Assembly: GCF_024170005.1 (NCBI RefSeq)
Contig: NZ_JALJXJ010000022.1
Location: forward strand, 39,282-103,281
Source of the DNA: Azospirillum lipoferum
GTDB taxonomy: Bacteria > Pseudomonadota > Alphaproteobacteria > Azospirillales > Azospirillaceae
Direction: 5' to 3'
DNA length: 64,000 nt
Numbering within the stretch: the stretch's first letter is position 1; the number at the start of each line of letters is the position of its first letter. A program made the position numbers and the translations under genes. Of this stretch, positions 9,181 to 17,975 are shown piece after piece. Below the pieces are notes generated by a model. That model had not been told where the DNA came from. It saw nothing but the letters and a program-made list of their open reading frames with translations, and did no database searches.

Positions 9181-9209
9181 TTGACTCGGCCCGCCGGCTT
9201 CTCTATGGT
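9181..9209 (+). promoter_or_regulatory. ffh: sigma70-type promoter of ffh
   Basis: TTGACT (9181-9186), a 17-nt spacer and TATGGT (9204-9209) make a good alphaproteobacterial housekeeping promoter. Transcription would start near 9216, giving a leader of about 147 nt before the ffh ATG. Confidence 0.6.
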
Positions 9210-9362
9210 CCGCCGACCTGTCTTCTGCAAAGTCGATAGACCGGGTACCCCGGCCCCATGCCGGGTATCTCCGCCAGTCCGCGAATTTCGCGCACTGGCG
9301 CTTTCGTGCTTGTGCGGGTGGCGGCCCTGACGCTGGACCCGGAACTGGGGAACGAGTATCGC

Positions 9363-10748
9363 ATGTTCGAAGGCCTGACCGGACGCCTGGGCGACATCTT
9401 CGACAAGCTGCGCCGCCGTGGCGCGCTGACCGAGGAGGACGTCTCCGCAGCACTGCGCGAAGTTCGCGTGGCGTTGCTGGAGGCTGACGTCGCTCTGCCC
9501 GTCGTCAAGCAGTTCGTCACCCAGGTGAAGGAACGCGCCGTCGGGCAGGAAGTGCTGAAGTCGGTCACCCCCGGCCAGCAGGTCATCAAGATCGTCCACG
9601 ACAACCTCGTGGAGATGCTGGGCGAAGGCTCCGAGATCAACCTGAACGCCGCCGCCCCGGTGCCGATCCTGATGGTCGGTCTCCAGGGCTCGGGCAAGAC
9701 CACCAGCACCGCCAAGATCGCGCTCCGCCTGAAGACGAAGGACCGCAAGAAGGTCCTGATGGCCTCGCTGGACGTCCGCCGTCCGGCCGCCCAGGAGCAG
9801 CTGAAGGTTCTTGGCGAGCAGACCGGCGTCGCCACCCTGCCGATCGTGCCGGGCCAGGATCCGGTCGCCATCGCGAAACGTGCCATCGAGACCGGCCGTC
9901 TCGAAGGCTACGACATCGTCATGCTCGACACCGCCGGCCGCCTGGCCATCGACGAGGAGCTGATGGCGGAGGTCGCGGCGGTCCGCGACGCGACCAAGCC
10001 GGTGGAAACCCTGCTGGTCGCCGACGCGATGACCGGCCAGGACGCCGTCACCGTCGCCACCAATTTCAACGACAAGGTCGGCATCACCGGCATCGTGCTG
10101 ACCCGCATCGACGGCGACGCCCGCGGCGGTGCCGCCCTGTCGATGCGCCAGATCACCGGCAAGCCGATCAAGCTGCTGGGCGTCGGCGAGAAGATCGACG
10201 CGCTGGAGCCCTTCCACCCCGACCGCATCGCCGGCCGTATCCTCGGCATGGGCGACGTGGTGTCGCTGGTGGAGAAGGCCGTCGAGACCATCGACAAGGA
10301 CGAGGCCGAAAAGCTCGCCCGCAAGATGGAGAAGGGCCAGGGCTTCGACCTCGACGACATGGCGATGCAGCTGAAGCAGCTTCGCAAGATGGGCGGCATG
10401 TCCGGCCTGATGGGGATGCTGCCGGGCATCGGCAAGATCAAGGACCAGCTGAAGGACGCCAACGTCGACGACGGGATGATCAAGCGCCAGGAGGCGATCA
10501 TCTCCTCGATGACCAAGGCGGAGCGCAGGAACCCCGACATCATCAAGGCATCGCGCCGCAAGCGCATCGCCGCTGGTTCCGGCACCTCGGTGCAGGAGGT
10601 CAACAAGCTGCTGAAGCAGTTCGAGACCATGCGCGGAATGATGAAGCAGGTGCAGAAGCTTGGGAAGAAGGGGATGCTGCGCGGCGGCCTCGGAAACCTG
10701 CTGCCGAAGGGACTCGGCGGCTTCGGCGGGAAGGGGCCTTTCGGCTGA
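9363..10748 (+). CDS. ffh: signal recognition particle protein Ffh
   Basis: The SRP54 GTPase that with 4.5S RNA delivers nascent membrane proteins to FtsY and the Sec translocon. The 461-residue product shows an N-terminal helical bundle, the P-loop GLQGSGKTTSTAKIA, DVRRPAAQEQL, DTAGRL and TRIDGDARGG of the NG domain, and a C-terminal methionine-rich M domain (MGGMSGLMGMLPGIGKI) that binds signal peptides. The ATG beginning MFEGLTGRLGDIFDKL is the family start; the frame is open 35 codons upstream without similarity. It heads the block of ribosome and membrane-insertion genes. The 4.5S RNA gene was not found in this window. Confidence 0.97.
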   Translation: MFEGLTGRLGDIFDKLRRRGALTEEDVSAALREVRVALLEADVALPVVKQFVTQVKERAVGQEVLKSVTPGQQVIKIVHDNLVEMLGEGSEINLNAAAPVPILMVGLQGSGKTTSTAKIALRLKTKDRKKVLMASLDVRRPAAQEQLKVLGEQTGVATLPIVPGQDPVAIAKRAIETGRLEGYDIVMLDTAGRLAIDEELMAEVAAVRDATKPVETLLVADAMTGQDAVTVATNFNDKVGITGIVLTRIDGDARGGAALSMRQITGKPIKLLGVGEKIDALEPFHPDRIAGRILGMGDVVSLVEKAVETIDKDEAEKLARKMEKGQGFDLDDMAMQLKQLRKMGGMSGLMGMLPGIGKIKDQLKDANVDDGMIKRQEAIISSMTKAERRNPDIIKASRRKRIAAGSGTSVQEVNKLLKQFETMRGMMKQVQKLGKKGMLRGGLGNLLPKGLGGFGGKGPFG

Positions 10749-10809
10749 CCTGACCGCCTCTCGAAATCACCTGATACCTGTTTGACTTGAGAAGAGAAAG
10801 TTTCGACCA

Positions 10810-11163
10810 ATGGCTCTGAAGATTCGTCTGGCTCGCGGTGGTGCGAAGAAGCGTCCGTTCTACTCGATCGTCATCGCGGACGCCCGCAGCCCGCGTGACG
10901 GCCGCTTCATCGAGAAGATCGGCACCTACAACCCGATGCTGCCGCGCGAGCATGAGCAGCGCATCATCCTGGACGCCGAGCGCGCCAAGCATTGGCTGTC
11001 GGTCGGCGCCCAGCCGACGGACCGCGTCGTCCTCTTCCTGGCCAATGCTGGCCTGGTCGAGAAGCCCGCCGTCCGCGAGACCCCGAAGAAGTCGGCTCCG
11101 AAGGCCAAGGCGCAGGAGCGTCTGAAGGCCGAGGCCGCCGCTGCGGCCGCCGCAGAAGGCTGA
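10810..11163 (+). CDS. rpsP: 30S ribosomal protein S16
   Basis: Small-subunit ribosomal protein needed for 30S assembly. The 117-residue product begins MALKIRLARGGAKKRPFYSIV, the characteristic S16 N-terminus, and carries FIEKIGTYNP. The last 30 residues are an Ala/Lys/Glu-rich extension (KKSAPKAKAQERLKAEAAAAAAAEG), common in alphaproteobacterial S16. First gene of the conserved rpsP-rimM-trmD-rplS operon; separated from ffh by 61 bp. Confidence 0.97.
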   Translation: MALKIRLARGGAKKRPFYSIVIADARSPRDGRFIEKIGTYNPMLPREHEQRIILDAERAKHWLSVGAQPTDRVVLFLANAGLVEKPAVRETPKKSAPKAKAQERLKAEAAAAAAAEG

Positions 11164-11223
11164 CCTTGGGGCTGAGCTTGAGGTCAGGGTTGAGGTCGTG
11201 ACGACGTGCCGGGTGTTCCTTCG

Positions 11224-11802
11224 ATGACCGCCAAAATCTGTGTCGGCCAGTTCGCGGGATCGCACGGCGTGCGGGGGCTGGTGAAGCTGCGCAGCTTCAC
11301 CGCCGAACCCGCCGACATCATGACCTACGGCCCGCTGTCGGACGAGAACGGCGCCCGCCGGTTCACGGTGACGCTCCAGGGCATGGTCAAGGACAACTTC
11401 CTGGCCAAGGTCGACGGGGTGACAAGCCGCGAGCAGGCGCAGGCCCTGGCGGGTGTGCGGCTCTATGTGGACCGTGGCGCCCTGCCGGCGACGGAGGACG
11501 AGGACGAGTTCTACCATGCCGATTTGATCGGCCTGCGTGCGGAACTCGCCGACGGAACCGTCTACGGCACGGTGAAGGCGATCTACGATTTCGGGGCCGG
11601 CGACGTGCTGGAGGTCAGGACCGCCGGCGGGCCGCTGGAGATGCTTCCCTTCTCCAAGGCCTGCGTGCCGGTGGTGGACGTCCGGGGCGGCCGCATCGTC
11701 GTCGATCTTCCCGCTGTCATCGAAGCCCGCGAGGGTTCCGATGGCGAGGTGGAGGAGGGCGAAGACGGGAGCGGAGACCAGAGCGGGGAGCAGGGGCCGT
11801 GA
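11224..11802 (+). CDS. rimM: ribosome maturation factor RimM
   Basis: Assembly factor that binds S19 and helps 30S head maturation. The 192-residue protein has the N-terminal RimM beta-barrel (ICVGQFAGSHGVRGLVKLRSF) and a PRC-barrel (FYHADLIGLRAELADG, GAGDVLEVR), then an acidic Glu/Gly-rich tail of about 25 residues that is longer than usual. ATG at 11224 is used; an in-frame GTG six codons earlier is less likely. Its stop overlaps the GTG start of trmD. Confidence 0.95.
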   Translation: MTAKICVGQFAGSHGVRGLVKLRSFTAEPADIMTYGPLSDENGARRFTVTLQGMVKDNFLAKVDGVTSREQAQALAGVRLYVDRGALPATEDEDEFYHADLIGLRAELADGTVYGTVKAIYDFGAGDVLEVRTAGGPLEMLPFSKACVPVVDVRGGRIVVDLPAVIEAREGSDGEVEEGEDGSGDQSGEQGP

Positions 11803-12608
11803 ATCACGGCGCTGACGGTCCGCGGGTCTGGACAGCCAAGGTTCTGACGCTGTTCCCGGAGATGTTTCCGGGGCCGCTCGGCCACTCGCTGGCCGGCAAG
11901 GCGTTGGAAAATGGAGTCTGGGCGCTGGAATCGGTGGACATTCGCTCGTTCGCGCGCGATAAACACCGCTCCGTCGACGACACCCCCTTCGGCGGAGGGG
12001 CCGGCATGGTCATGCGGCCCGACGTGCTGGACGCGGCTTTGACCGCGACGGCGGGACCTGTGGGGGCACCGGGACGCGGCCGGGCGATCTATCTGTCGCC
12101 TCGCGGACGGGTGCTGAACCAGGAACTGGTCAAGGAGCTGGCCGCCACCCCGGTGGTGACGCTGCTCTGCGGCCGGTACGAAGGGGTGGACCAGCGGGTC
12201 CTCGATGCGCACGGCCTCGAAGAGGTCAGCCTCGGGGATTTCGTGCTGTCCGGCGGGGAACTCGCCGCGCTCAGCCTGATGGATGCCGTGGTGCGCTTGC
12301 TCCCCGGCGTCATGGGCAACGTGGAGACGGCGGGCGAAGAGAGTTTCGAACGGGGGTTGCTCGAATACCCCCACTACACCCGGCCGGCGGTCTGGACCGA
12401 CGGACAGGGTGTGGAGCGCGCGGTGCCGGAGGTTCTGCTTTCCGGTCACCACGGAAAGGTCAAGGCCTGGCGGCTGGCCGAGGCGGAGAGGATCACGGAG
12501 GCCCGACGGCCGGACCTGTGGTCGCTCTACCAGGCGGGTCGTTCGGCAGAAACTGTTACGAACAAGGGTCGACGGCAGGCTCGCCGGCGCGACCCGAAAC
12601 CGGAGTGA
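11799..12608 (+). CDS. trmD: tRNA (guanine-N1-)-methyltransferase
   Basis: Methylates G37 of tRNAs reading CNN-type codons, preventing +1 frameshifting; a SPOUT-class knot enzyme. The 269-residue product shows VLTLFPEMFPGPLGHSL, DDTPFGGGAGMVMRPDVL, CGRYEGVDQRV and DFVLSGGELAAL, the SAM-binding knot. The start is GTG at 11799, overlapping the rimM stop (GTGA), so translation is probably coupled. Third gene of the rpsP operon. Confidence 0.96.
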   Translation: MNHGADGPRVWTAKVLTLFPEMFPGPLGHSLAGKALENGVWALESVDIRSFARDKHRSVDDTPFGGGAGMVMRPDVLDAALTATAGPVGAPGRGRAIYLSPRGRVLNQELVKELAATPVVTLLCGRYEGVDQRVLDAHGLEEVSLGDFVLSGGELAALSLMDAVVRLLPGVMGNVETAGEESFERGLLEYPHYTRPAVWTDGQGVERAVPEVLLSGHHGKVKAWRLAEAERITEARRPDLWSLYQAGRSAETVTNKGRRQARRRDPKPE

Positions 12609-12649
12609 CGGTCCGCCGCGAGGCGCGCCGATAGAAAAGGGGTAGTGCT

Positions 12650-13045
12650 ATGAACCTGTTGCAGCAGCTCGAGCAGGAGCAGATCGAGAAGGCCCTCGGT
12701 GGCAAGACGATCCCGGTCTTCTCGTCGGGCGATACGGTCCGCGTGAACGTGAAGGTCGTCGAAGGCACGCGTGAGCGTGTCCAGGCCTATGAGGGCGTCG
12801 TGATCGCCCGCAAGAACGCCGGTGTGAACAGCTCCTTCACCGTCCGCAAGATCAGCTACGGCGAGGGCGTGGAGCGCGTGTTCCCGCTGTACTCCCCGCG
12901 CATCGACTCGATCGAGCTGGTCCGCAAGGGCGCCGTCCGTCGCGCCAAGCTGTACTATCTGCGCGATCTGCGCGGCAAGGCCGCCCGCATCGCCGAGCGC
13001 ACCACCGGCCGCGGCATGGTCAACGGCCGCAAGGCCGCCGAGTAA
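12650..13045 (+). CDS. rplS: 50S ribosomal protein L19
   Basis: Large-subunit protein at the 30S-50S interface. The 131-residue protein contains FSSGDTVRVNVKVVEGTRER, the L19 signature, and SPRIDSIELVRKGAVRRAKLYYLRDLRGK. It closes the rpsP-rimM-trmD-rplS operon and is followed by a hairpin terminator. Confidence 0.97.
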   Translation: MNLLQQLEQEQIEKALGGKTIPVFSSGDTVRVNVKVVEGTRERVQAYEGVVIARKNAGVNSSFTVRKISYGEGVERVFPLYSPRIDSIELVRKGAVRRAKLYYLRDLRGKAARIAERTTGRGMVNGRKAAE

Positions 13046-13081
13046 GGCACCTTCCGGTTCGGTTCAGGTTCATAGGTCCGG

Positions 13082-13110
13082 CGCCCGGCCAGTCGGCCGG
13101 GCGTCTTCTT
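13082..13110 (+). terminator. intrinsic terminator after rplS
   Basis: CGCCCGGCC and GGCCGGGCG form a 9-bp perfect stem with a four-base AGTC loop, followed by TCTTCTT. It separates the rplS operon from rpmH. Confidence 0.65.
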
Positions 13111-13146
13111 CCCGTCACAATCAGCAAAGCTTAAGGAGTAGGCGCC

Positions 13147-13281
13147 ATGAAGCGCACGTTCCAGCCGTCCAAAATCGTGCGTAAGCGTCGTCATGGCTTC
13201 CGCGCCCGCATGGCCACCGTCGGCGGCCGCAAGGTGATCGCCCGCCGCCGCGCCCGCGGCCGCAAGGTTCTGAGCGCCTGA
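13147..13281 (+). CDS. rpmH: 50S ribosomal protein L34
   Basis: A 44-residue, very basic protein starting MKRTFQPSKIVRKRRHGF and containing RMATVGGRKVIARRRARGRK, the complete L34 sequence pattern. An AAGGAG ribosome binding site lies at about 13133-13138, eight bases before the ATG. It is directly upstream of rnpA, the order found in nearly all bacteria. Confidence 0.97.
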   Translation: MKRTFQPSKIVRKRRHGFRARMATVGGRKVIARRRARGRKVLSA

Positions 13282-13289
13282 TCCCCGCG

Positions 13290-13676
13290 ATGGCGGCGCC
13301 GGACCGCGGGGTCGGGCGCCTGATGCGGCGGCCGGAATTTCTGGCCGTGGCCGGGACACGGCGCAAGCATGTGGCTCCCGGCCTGATCCTCCAGGTGCGC
13401 CGGCACGACGACAGGCAGCGGCCCGCCGAAGGCGGTCCGCCCATCCGTTTTGGTTTGACGGCGAGCCGCAAGGTCGGCAACGCGGTGGTGCGCAATCGCG
13501 CCCGCCGCCGTTTGCGTGAGGCCGCGCGGCAGATACTGACCGCTCATGCGGCGCCCGGCCATGACTTCGTGCTGGTCGCCCGCGGCGACACGGCCGAGCG
13601 GCCGTGGACCGACCTGCTCGGCGACCTGACCGCCGGGCTGAAGCGCCTCGGCCTGTGGCGCGAGGCGGAAGGGTAG
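13290..13676 (+). CDS. rnpA: ribonuclease P protein component
   Basis: Protein subunit of RNase P, which with the M1 RNA matures tRNA 5' ends. The 128-residue product has the conserved RNR region as NAVVRNRARRRLREAAR and the FGLTASRKVGN strand. It starts 8 bp after the rpmH stop; co-transcription with rpmH and yidD is likely. Confidence 0.94.
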   Translation: MAAPDRGVGRLMRRPEFLAVAGTRRKHVAPGLILQVRRHDDRQRPAEGGPPIRFGLTASRKVGNAVVRNRARRRLREAARQILTAHAAPGHDFVLVARGDTAERPWTDLLGDLTAGLKRLGLWREAEG

Positions 13677-13691
13677 GAGGCCCGCGACATC

Positions 13692-14021
13692 ATGTTTCGC
13701 ATCGCCGGCCTCAGCCCGCTCGCGCACCTGCTCCGCGCGCTCGTCTATCTCTATCGCTGGACCTTGTCGCCCTTCGTGGGCTGGCAGTGCCGTTTCCAGC
13801 CGACCTGCTCCTGCTACGCCATCGAATCGCTGGAAAAGCACGGTGCCATCCGGGGGGGATGGCTCACGGTGCGCCGGCTCGGGCGTTGCCATCCCTGGGG
13901 CGGGGCGGGCTGGGATCCCGTGCCCGATCCCGGTGCGCCCCAGGCGCGCATGATGCCGCATCGCTGCGGTCCTCGGGAAAAGGGGCATGCGGCGGTTGCC
14001 CAGCCCGGCGAAAACCCGTAA
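13692..14021 (+). CDS. yidD: membrane protein insertion efficiency factor YidD
   Basis: Small inner-membrane-associated protein that aids YidC-dependent insertion. The 109-residue protein shows the family core RWTLSPFVGWQCRFQPTCSCYAIESL and HGAIRGGWLTVRRLGRCHPWGG with its conserved cysteines. The C-terminal 25 residues (RMMPHRCGPREKG) are variable. Lies between rnpA and yidC as in most proteobacteria. Confidence 0.95.
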   Translation: MFRIAGLSPLAHLLRALVYLYRWTLSPFVGWQCRFQPTCSCYAIESLEKHGAIRGGWLTVRRLGRCHPWGGAGWDPVPDPGAPQARMMPHRCGPREKGHAAVAQPGENP

Positions 14022-14076
14022 CAAGGCCGCGCACACGCCGCCCTTCTTCCAAAGGCCCCACGGCAACCGGGACGCC

Positions 14077-15804
14077 ATGACCGACCAACGCAACCTCATC
14101 ATCGCGATTGCCCTGTCGATCGCCATCCTTCTGGGCTTCCAGTTTTTCTACGAGAAGCCGCGGGTGGAGCAGCAGAAGCAACTCGCCGCCCAGCAGGCCG
14201 CCCAGACGGAGCAGTCGGTGCCGGTGCCGGCCCCCGGCGTGCCCGCCCAGCAGCCTCCCGCCACGGTTGAGGTCGCGAAGGAGCGCCCGGAACTGCTCGC
14301 CGAGCAGATGGCCGCCGGCACCCGCGTGAAGATCGACACGCCGGCCCTGCACGGCTCGGTCAACCTCGTCGGTGGCCGCATCGACGACCTGACGCTGGCC
14401 CAGTACCATGAGACCCCGGACCCGAAGAGCCCGGAGATCGTGCTGCTGGCCCCGGCAGGCACGCCCGCCGCCTATTACGCCGAGTTCGGCTGGGTCCCGC
14501 AGGGCGCCGGCATCGCCACCCCGACCGCGACCACGCGCTGGACTGCCGACGGCGCCGCGCTGACCCCGGACAAGCCGCTGACCCTGACCTGGGACAATGG
14601 CCAGGGACTGGTGTTCGAGCGCAAGATCGCCGTCGACCCGGACTTCATGTTCACGGTGACGCAGTCGGTCCGCAACACCGGCGCCACCCCGGTCACCCTG
14701 CTGCCCTACAGCCTGGTGTCGCGCAGCGGCACGCCGCACACGTCGGGCTACTACATCCTGCATGAAGGTCCGCTCGGCGTCTTCAACGGATCGCTGACCG
14801 AAGAGAAGTACGACGACGTCCGCAAGGCCGGTTCGATCGCCAAGGAGACCACCGGCGGCTGGGTCGGCATCACCGACAAGTACTGGCTGGTGTCGCTGGT
14901 GCCCGACCCGAACGAGAAGGTCACGGCGCGCTTCCTCTACAACCAGGTCGCCAACACCGACCGCTACCAGACCGACACCATGGGTGCGCCGGTCACGGTG
15001 GCGCCGGGTGCCTCGGTCGAGAACACCGGCCGCCTGTTCGCCGGCGCCAAGCAGGTGAAGCTGCTGGACAGCTACTCCGAGAAGCTGAACATCAAGAACT
15101 TCGATCTGGCCATCGACTTCGGCTGGTTCTACTTCCTGACCAAGCCCTTCTTCTACGCGCTGGATTTCCTGGGCCGTGTCATCGGCAACTTCGGCATCGC
15201 CATCCTGGTGCTGACCGTCTGCGTCAAGGCCGTCTTCTTCCCGCTCGCCAACAAGTCCTATCAGGCGATGAGCAAGATGAAGGCCCTGCAACCGAAGATG
15301 CAGGAGCTGCGCGAGAAGTTCGGCGACGATCAGGCGCGCATGAACCAGGAACTGATGGCGCTGTACAAGCGCGAGAAGGTTTCCCCGGTGTCGGGCTGCC
15401 TGCCGATCCTGATCCAGATCCCGGTGTTCTTCTCGCTCTACAAGGTTCTGTTCGTGACCATCGAAATGCGGCATGCGCCGTTCTTCGGCTGGATCCACGA
15501 CCTGTCCTCGCCCGATCCGACGAACCTGTTCACGGCGTTCGGCCTGATCCCGTGGAGCCCGCCGACCATGCTGCATCTCGGCCTGTGGCCGCTGATCATG
15601 GGCGTGACGATGTGGTTCCAGCAGAAGATGAACCCGGCGCCGCCGGACCCGGTCCAGGCCAAGGTGTTCCAGTTCCTGCCCATCGTCTTCACCTTCATGC
15701 TTGCCGGATTCCCGGCCGGTCTGGTGATCTACTGGGCCTGGAACAACACCCTGTCGGTCCTGCAGCAGTGGACCATCATGAAGCGCATGGGCGTGAAGGC
15801 CTGA
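14077..15804 (+). CDS. yidC: membrane protein insertase YidC
   Basis: Oxa1-family insertase for inner-membrane proteins. The 575-residue Gram-negative form has an N-terminal membrane segment (NLIIAIALSIAILLGFQFF), a Pro/Gln-rich linker, the large periplasmic beta domain (about 60-340) and the conserved five-helix core beginning near GWFYFLTKPFFYALDFLG, with the cytoplasmic hairpin KMKALQPKMQELREKFG and KVSPVSGCLPILIQIPVFFSLYKVL. The ATG giving MTDQRNLIIAIAL is preferred to an upstream in-frame start that would overlap yidD and place 30 polar residues before the membrane segment. Confidence 0.97.
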   Translation: MTDQRNLIIAIALSIAILLGFQFFYEKPRVEQQKQLAAQQAAQTEQSVPVPAPGVPAQQPPATVEVAKERPELLAEQMAAGTRVKIDTPALHGSVNLVGGRIDDLTLAQYHETPDPKSPEIVLLAPAGTPAAYYAEFGWVPQGAGIATPTATTRWTADGAALTPDKPLTLTWDNGQGLVFERKIAVDPDFMFTVTQSVRNTGATPVTLLPYSLVSRSGTPHTSGYYILHEGPLGVFNGSLTEEKYDDVRKAGSIAKETTGGWVGITDKYWLVSLVPDPNEKVTARFLYNQVANTDRYQTDTMGAPVTVAPGASVENTGRLFAGAKQVKLLDSYSEKLNIKNFDLAIDFGWFYFLTKPFFYALDFLGRVIGNFGIAILVLTVCVKAVFFPLANKSYQAMSKMKALQPKMQELREKFGDDQARMNQELMALYKREKVSPVSGCLPILIQIPVFFSLYKVLFVTIEMRHAPFFGWIHDLSSPDPTNLFTAFGLIPWSPPTMLHLGLWPLIMGVTMWFQQKMNPAPPDPVQAKVFQFLPIVFTFMLAGFPAGLVIYWAWNNTLSVLQQWTIMKRMGVKA

Positions 15805-15836
15805 TCCGTCAGCCTCTGCCCGATGTCTGAGACCTG

Positions 15837-15883
15837 CCGCCGGCAAAGGCCCTTGACGGGACTTTGCCGGCGGTATGTTTTTT
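15837..15883 (+). terminator. intrinsic terminator after yidC
   Basis: CCGCCGGCAAAG (15837-15848) and its exact complement CTTTGCCGGCGG (15862-15873) form a 12-bp stem, followed by TATGTTTTTTAG. The loop contains TTGACG, so a promoter for engB may overlap, but its spacing to TATGTT is only 15 nt. Confidence 0.65.
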
Positions 15884-15909
15884 AGCCGACCAAAACGAGA
15901 GCGCCCGCC

Positions 15910-16593
15910 ATGACCAGCCCCGACACGCCGACCCCCAACACCCCCAGCATCGTTTCCGGCTTCGACGAGGCCGCGCTGGAGGCTGGGCGGCTGCTGTTCG
16001 CCAAGGAGTGCGACTTCGTCTGGGGCGCCAACGCGCTGAACCAGCTGCCGGAGGCCGACCTGCCGGAGGTCGCCTTCGCCGGCCGGTCGAACGTCGGCAA
16101 GTCGAGCCTCGTCAACGCCCTGACCGGGCGCAAGACGCTGGCCCGCACCTCCAACACGCCGGGCCGCACGCAGCAGCTCAACTTCTTCAACCTCGGCAAC
16201 CGTCTGAAGCTGGTGGACATGCCCGGCTATGGCTATGCCAAGGAATCGAAGGAGAAGGTGGAGGCGTGGAACGACATGGTCCGCCGCTTCCTGCGCGGCC
16301 GGGTCACCCTGCGCCGGGCGCTGGTGCTGATCGATTCGCGCCATGGGATGAAGCCGCACGACCATGAGATCATGGAGATGCTCGATCGCACGGCGGTGCC
16401 CTACGTCGTCGTGCTGACCAAGGCGGACAAGGTCAAGGCGGCGGATCTCGACAGGATTCGCCGCGACACCCAGGTCGGGCTGAAGAAGCACCCCGCCGCC
16501 TTCCCGGACATCCACGTCACCAGTTCCGAGAAGGGCACCGGCATCGCGGAACTGCGCGCCAGCCTCGCCGCCCTCGCGCTCGGCGCGGAATAG
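15910..16593 (+). CDS. engB: ribosome biogenesis GTPase EngB (YihA/YsxC)
   Basis: Essential GTPase for 50S subunit assembly. The 227-residue protein contains G1 AGRSNVGKSSL, a G2 region NTPGRTQQLNFF, G3 DMPGYGYA, G4 TKADK and the SSEKGTG motif of G5. The first 25 residues are a Thr/Pro-rich leader. It follows yidC across a terminator, the normal location in alphaproteobacteria. Confidence 0.95.
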   Translation: MTSPDTPTPNTPSIVSGFDEAALEAGRLLFAKECDFVWGANALNQLPEADLPEVAFAGRSNVGKSSLVNALTGRKTLARTSNTPGRTQQLNFFNLGNRLKLVDMPGYGYAKESKEKVEAWNDMVRRFLRGRVTLRRALVLIDSRHGMKPHDHEIMEMLDRTAVPYVVVLTKADKVKAADLDRIRRDTQVGLKKHPAAFPDIHVTSSEKGTGIAELRASLAALALGAE

Positions 16594-16606
16594 GCGGGCC
16601 GCGGCG

Positions 16607-17893
16607 ATGGGTGGCCTTTCTCCCGCGCTGCTGTTCCTGATGCAGGCCCTGCTGTTGATCGCCGGGCCGTTTCTGTTGTGGCGGCTCGGCGGCGGGCGTC
16701 ACATCGCCCCGATGGTGGTCGTCCAGATCCTGTTCGGCGTGGCGCTGGGGCCGTCGCTGCTCGGCCGGCTGGTGCCGGATCTGTGGGGCGTGCTGTTCGC
16801 GCCTGCCGCGCTCGCGCCGCTGTCCGGTCTGGCGTTGATGGCGGTGGTATTCTTCGCCTTCCTCACCGGCCTGCACCTCGACCCCGCCGAGTTCCGCGGG
16901 CGGGGCGGGGCCTTCGCCGCCGTGGCGCTGTCCAGCATGCTGGTGCCGACCCTGCTGGGCGGGGCCCTGGGCTGGTGGCTGGCCGGCGCCTTCCCCGGCA
17001 TGACCGGGAGGCATGCGACCCCCGGATTGTTCGCCGCCGGATTCGGCATCTGCGTCGGCGTCACCGCCCTGCCGGTGCTGGGCGCCATCCTGCGCGAGAT
17101 GGATCTGCTGGGCGACCGGGTCGGGCGGCTGGCGCTGGGCTATGCCGCGGTGAACGACGCGCTGCTCTGGCTGCTGATCACCGCTGTTTTGGCCTGGTCG
17201 ACGGCGGACGGCGGGGATCCGTGGGCGGTCGCTCGGGTGGGGTTGCTGGGCTTCGCCTATGTCGGGGCGACGGTCTTGATTGTCCGACCGCTGCTCGACC
17301 GGCTGCTGGAACGGGTGGCGCCGGAAGGCCGGATGGGCGACACCGCGGTGGTGGTGACCTGTGCCGCGCTGCTGGCGTCGGCCGCGGTGACCGAACTGAT
17401 CGGGCTGCATTACATCCTGGGCGCCTTCATCGCCGGCAGCGCGATGCCGCGCCGCTACGCGGCGGCGATCCTCGACCGGCTGGAGCATTTCGCCACGCTG
17501 ATCCTGCTGCCCTTCTTCTTCACGCTGACCGGGCTGAAGGTGAATCTGACGCTGGACGACCCGGCGCAATGGACCGTCTTCGCCCTCGCCAGCCTCGCCA
17601 CGCTCACCGGCAAGATGGCGGGCACCGCGCTACCGGCCCGCTGGACCGGCGAAAGCTGGCCGGACGCGCTCCGGCTCGGCACGCTGATGCCGTGCAAGGG
17701 GCTGATGGAGGTCATCGTGCTGACCGTCCTGCTGGAGGCTGGGGTGCTGTCCAGCCCATGTTTCTCGGCGATGGTACTGATGGCGGTGGCGGTCACGGCG
17801 CTGACTCAACCGATGACGCGGCTGGCCGGATTGTGGCGGCCGGCCGGCGGCACCGCCGCGGCGACCGCGGGTGGCCATCGCGGGGGTGTGTGA
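16607..17893 (+). CDS. CPA2-type cation:proton antiporter
   Basis: A 428-residue integral membrane protein of the Na+/H+ exchanger (CPA2, KefB-like membrane domain) family, with about 12 hydrophobic segments. The conserved AAVNDALLWLLI segment carries the paired Asn-Asp of the ion site, and FGICVGVTALPVLGAIL and LHYILGAFIAGSAMP match the transport core. There is no C-terminal TrkA_N/RCK nucleotide-binding domain, so it is not a KefB/KefC channel regulator. The likely role is cation or pH homeostasis; the ion is not readable. It begins 13 bp after engB. Confidence 0.85.
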   Translation: MGGLSPALLFLMQALLLIAGPFLLWRLGGGRHIAPMVVVQILFGVALGPSLLGRLVPDLWGVLFAPAALAPLSGLALMAVVFFAFLTGLHLDPAEFRGRGGAFAAVALSSMLVPTLLGGALGWWLAGAFPGMTGRHATPGLFAAGFGICVGVTALPVLGAILREMDLLGDRVGRLALGYAAVNDALLWLLITAVLAWSTADGGDPWAVARVGLLGFAYVGATVLIVRPLLDRLLERVAPEGRMGDTAVVVTCAALLASAAVTELIGLHYILGAFIAGSAMPRRYAAAILDRLEHFATLILLPFFFTLTGLKVNLTLDDPAQWTVFALASLATLTGKMAGTALPARWTGESWPDALRLGTLMPCKGLMEVIVLTVLLEAGVLSSPCFSAMVLMAVAVTALTQPMTRLAGLWRPAGGTAAATAGGHRGGV

Positions 17894-17975
17894 CCGATAA
17901 ATTGCCCCCTAGGCAACCGACCGGCCTTTCCGTTAAAGAAACCCGACATTCCACCCCGACAAAGGGCATCCTCCC